DNA of 64,000 nt from JAZGGS01 sp963764825 (lineage in GTDB: Bacteria > Bacteroidota > Ignavibacteria > Ignavibacteriales > Ignavibacteriaceae): NCBI GenBank assembly GCA_963764825.1, contig CAVXUA010000005.1:62001-126000 (forward strand). The letters are read 5' to 3'. The position numbers were made by a program, and so were the translations under genes. Shown here in pieces: positions 60,455 through 64,000 of the stretch. The notes beneath the pieces are model-generated. The model searched no databases. It was not told the DNA's origin and saw nothing but the letters and a program-made list of their open reading frames with translations. Each line of letters begins with the position of its first letter. The stretch's first letter is position 1.

Positions 60455-61977
60455 TTGAAACAACAAAGTATAAATACCACCGATCTTTTTGAATTCGCAA
60501 AAATCCTTGGGCAGCAAACCGATTTCCAGGAAGTATTAAAGTTAGTTGCGAATAAGTCAGCTCAGTTTCTTAAGGCTGATCTGGCTTTAGTTCTTATGCT
60601 TAATCCGGATACCCGGGAAACAGTAAAAACTATTATTAAGGATGGAAATCTATTGAAAAAAGAGTATCGTGATATTCATATCCATGTTGGTGGTTGGATC
60701 ATTAACAATTGTCAAACCATTTCTAAGCCATCATATTCAAAGAGATGACAGGTTTGTAAAAGGATTATTTGATAAAGTTCCCATTAAAATCGGTTGCCGG
60801 TGTGCCCTTGATTATTGAAGGAATCATTATTGGTGCACTAATATTGCTTTACAGGGATCTTCAAACTTTATCAATGACAAGATTCAACAGAATTTTTAGA
60901 GAACATTGCAGCATTATCGGCGCCATTTTTGCGAAATGCTCAGAAAATCAGAGCAGTATTTTCACACCTCAATTCCTGAAACTTCACTAATTTTAAAATA
61001 TAAAAATGCCGGTTTATATGGAAAGAGTCCCGGTTTGTTGAACTACTGCATGCTATTGAAGCAGCAACCAAGTGCGATGTTCGGGTTTTACTTGATTGGA
61101 AAAACCGGAACAGGAAAAGAACTAATTGCAAAAGCCATTCATAAATTCAGTTCCAGAACCGATTTTCCTTTTATTGCCATAGACTGTGGTGCGATTCCCA
61201 ATACACTTTTAGAGAGTGAATTTTTCGGACATAAACGTGGTGCATTTACTGGAGCTCAATCTGATCGCCAGGGATTATTTCTGGAAGCAATGGGGGAACA
61301 TTATTTATGGATGAAATAAATAATTTGCCATACGATATGCAGTCGAAATTATTACGGGTTCTTGAGGAAGGGGAAGTTCGTCCGGTTGGAAGCGACAAAA
61401 CATTAAAAACAAATGTGAGAATTATTGCTGCTTCCAGTACTCCATTAAAAAAGTTAGTTGATGAACAATCTTTTCCGTGAAGATCTTTTTTATCGATTAC
61501 ATGTATATCCGATTTATATTCCGGATTTAAATGAAAGACAGGAAGATATTCCGATTTTGGCAAATCATTTTCTTCATAAGTATGCCAAACAGCAAAATAA
61601 AAAGATAAAAAATTTTCATGAAGAAGTGATTGATTTTATGAAACAGCAGAACTGGGATGGTAATATAAGAGAATTGGAAAATTTTATTGAAAGAATTGTT
61701 ACGGTTGCTCCCCGGATGCTTCAACCATTGATCCCTCTTTTTTTCCAATGGAGATTGCAAAAAGAACTGGAAAATTTCAGATTGAAAATTAATGCTTCAA
61801 TTAGATGCAACACCTCTAAAAGAACAAATTAATAATTATGAAGCAGAAATAATTAAGAAAACATTAATCGAATGTGACTGGAACCAATCTGAAGCAGCAC
61901 GCAGATTAAATACTTCTGAAAAAAATATACGTTATAAAATGGAGAAATTGAATATCAGAAAACCAGAAATTGAATAA
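60455..61977 (+). pseudogene. GAF-domain sigma-54 activator (Fis-type), many frameshifts
   Basis: The N-terminal GAF-type sensor (LFEFAKILGQQTDFQEVLK, then SVAGVPLIIEGIIIGAL) is followed by the AAA+ sigma-54 interaction domain: Walker A GKTGTGKE, GAFTGAQSDRQG (the loop contacting sigma-54), the R-finger region REDLFYRLHVYPI and NWDGNIRELENF. The C-terminus is a Fis-type HTH (NQSEAARRLNTSEKNIRYK). The signature ATPase segment near 61310 and four other places are out of frame. It lies 34 bases after the kinase and 11 before the receptor gene, so it was probably their regulator. The rpoN gene at 22280 shows that the sigma factor exists. Confidence 0.75.
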
Positions 61978-61988
61978 AAAGGTGAGAT

Positions 61989-64000
61989 ATGAAAAAAATC
62001 ATAAAGCTTTTTTTCGTAGCTATAATTATTCTGTTTCCTTTAGTAATGGCCGGACAGAGTGAAATTATAATTAAAGGAAAAGTAACGGATAATTCGGGTA
62101 ATCCATTAATTGATGCAAATGTAGCAATCGTCGATGAACCATACGGTAGTTCTACTGACAGAAACGGTGATTTTATTTTTGAACTGCCTGCTGATTTCTT
62201 AGGTCGAGATGTAGTTTTAGAAGTCCAGTATGTAGGTTTCATTTCACAATATAAAAGAATTAAGGTTGCAGCAGGTACTAACATTTATGATTTTCAAATG
62301 GAGAGAGATGTGCTTTCATTAAAGCCTGTTATTGTAACTGCTCAGAGACGTGAAGAAAATCTTCAGAATGTACCTGCATCAATTACAGCACTGGATAGCA
62401 AAGAAATCCAGAACCGTGGTATTGACAGAGTATTTGATCTTCAGAATTCGGTTCCAAACTTTTATTTAGGAGATGGGACATTTAATCGAAGAGCTTTTTC
62501 ATCAATCAGAGGTATAGCCGGCGCAAGCCGTGCTTCAGGCGTTGAAACACGGGCGAACTACTATATTGATGATGTTTATATGGGACGTTCGATAGCGGTA
62601 AACATGGATTTATTCGATCTGGAAAGAATAGAAATACTTAAGGGACCCAGGGAACTCTCTTTGGAAAAAATACAGTTTCAGGTGCTATAAACTTAACTAC
62701 CCGCAAACCTTTTAATGGATGGGAAGCAACAGTAAGTGTTGATGCTGGTAATTTAAAATATCTTAAATAGTAATATTATATATAAATACTCCTTTGAAAG
62801 ATAATATACTATTCGCCAGGTTTTCGGGAAAAATAATGCGGAGAGATGGCTATGTAACAAACTTATATAACAACAAGGATATGAATGGCCAGAATATATT
62901 GACTGGAAGATTCCAGATCAGATATCTCCCATCTCCGAATCTTGATATCATATTTTAGCTTAAACGCGCTGCAGGACCGCAGAGATAATAGAGCTGTCGG
63001 AATAGCCTTAGATGGACCCGGTTATGATGCAGCACCAGGTCCGCGCGAGGTATCTCATAATTTAAATGAATTTGAACACCGTGATATATTTGGCGGTGCT
63101 CTAAATATGGTCTATCAATTCTCAAATAATTATAGTATAAAATCTATTACTGGTTTCAGAAAAATTAAAAACTGGTGGTAATCTGGATGAGGATTTATCA
63201 CCGGAAGCATGGGTTATCGATAAATCAAAATCCGAGGATGCTCATTTCACACAGGAATTCAGGTTAACATCTCCCTTATTTAAAACATTTTAATTTTGTT
63301 ACAGGATTATTTTACTTTTATCAGAATTCTGATTAAATATTCGATTTGAAAACCTCTCCGGATGCTCCTATTTCCTAATTACATATTGTTATCAGAAGGT
63401 CCGGTTAAATCAAATTCACTTGCAGGATATTTTCATGGTAATTTAAATTTAATGAGTAATCTTTCCCTATTCGGAGGTCTCAGATATACATATGAATATA
63501 AAAAAATAAATTGGAATCAAATGAACAATCTACCTCTATACATTAATCTTGAAAATTATACTGATACATATTCAAAAGGTGTATTCTCCCCACAGATTGG
63601 CTTACGATATAATCCTCTCGATCAATTGATGTTATATGCTAAAACCAGCTGGGGATATAAAAGCGGCGGATGGGGTAACTTTACTGTTCTGGAAATTGAG
63701 TCATCTGAAACTTAAACCTGAATATTCCGTTAGTTATGAGACTGGAGTTAAGTTAACTACTTTTAATAACAGATTGAGTTTTAATACTGCAGCATTTTTA
63801 AACAAGTTTGATGACTTTCAGACTGAGATTTGGCAGGCTCCACCCCCACCGTTTGATTTTTAATCCTACCTGTTTATACAAATGCGGCAAAGGTAACCTC
63901 TAAAGGATTTGAGTTGGAGTTAATTGCTGCTCCTTTGAAAAATCTATCATTATTTGGCTCATTAGGTTATGTCGATGCAAGTTATGATGAATTCATTGCA
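61989..64000 (+). pseudogene. TonB-dependent outer-membrane receptor, frameshifted, cut by the window end
   Basis: A signal peptide ending MAGQ is followed by a carboxypeptidase-regulatory-like domain (IIKGKVTDNSGNPLIDANV) and the plug (ITALDSKEIQNRGIDRVFD, ERIEILKGP). Right after that, the conserved KGPQGTLFG string is broken (KGPRELSLEK). Barrel strands continue in changing frames (TTRKPFNGWEATVSVDAG; RFQIRYLPSPNLDI; NNYSIKSITGFRK; GGLRYTYEYK; GLRYNPLDQLMLYAKT). These receptors import siderophores, vitamins or glycans. At least six frame changes occur in 2 kb and the 3' end lies beyond the window. Confidence 0.8.

Overview
The window is AT-rich bacterial DNA that most resembles an Ignavibacteria/Melioribacter-type member of the Bacteroidota-Chlorobi (FCB) group. 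The clues are type IX secretion sorting tails with the NPFNP motif, a lamin-tail/FlgD-like surface protein, a pyruvate:ferredoxin oxidoreductase, SusC-like receptor architecture and generally weak Shine-Dalgarno sites. No rRNA, tRNA, CRISPR array, integrase or transposase was found.

Layout. 0-5.6 kb: fragments of two small membrane/secreted genes, then two collinear tandem copies of a secreted sugar-active protein (DUF2341, five-bladed propeller, LamG-like, T9SS tail), both full of frameshifts. 6-16.7 kb: metallophosphoesterase, nifJ with a dihydroorotate-dehydrogenase-like partner, a YchF-like ATPase, an M48 lipoprotein protease, a DUF481 outer-membrane protein and a zinc-ribbon membrane protein. 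17-24.3 kb: PIN-PhoH protein, a phosphatase lipoprotein, and a minus-strand operon DUF3109-rpoN-methyltransferase-hslV-hslU. 24.4-38.7 kb: mostly intact housekeeping and envelope genes (SDR, lamin-tail protein, muramidase, YfcC carrier, DinB, lipoprotein, MlaF-like ATPase, two paralogous barrels, DUF2721, carbamate kinase, aat, M24 peptidase).

38.9-56.7 kb is the most interesting part, a glutamate/redox island. Two gdh genes of different predicted coenzyme type are each followed by a ~1000-residue protein that joins receiver-like domains to a pyruvate-phosphate-dikinase nucleotide-binding domain. Between the two pairs lies a four-gene operon: NuoE with a zinc-ribbon tail, a NuoF::GltD fusion, a short NuoG-like ferredoxin subunit and a glutamate-synthase-like FMN protein without glutaminase domain. 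The operon is bounded by direct repeats made of the 3' end and downstream sequence of the first dikinase-like gene. A third, family-II-type glutamate dehydrogenase follows. The set could channel electrons among NAD(P)H, ferredoxin and a glutamate-synthase-like flavoprotein, but its substrate cannot be read from sequence.

56.7-64 kb: a SAM methyltransferase, a Ser/Thr kinase-TPR protein, a GAF/sigma-54 activator and a TonB-dependent receptor, all heavily frameshifted; the last runs off the window.

Many genes that should be intact (nifJ, hslV, phoH, nuoF::gltD, gdh3) carry one-base indels, some in homopolymers, so part of the disruption is probably sequence error. Indel density is very uneven: none evident from 29 to 46 kb, very high at 0-5.6 and 57-64 kb. 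Real decay is therefore also possible there.
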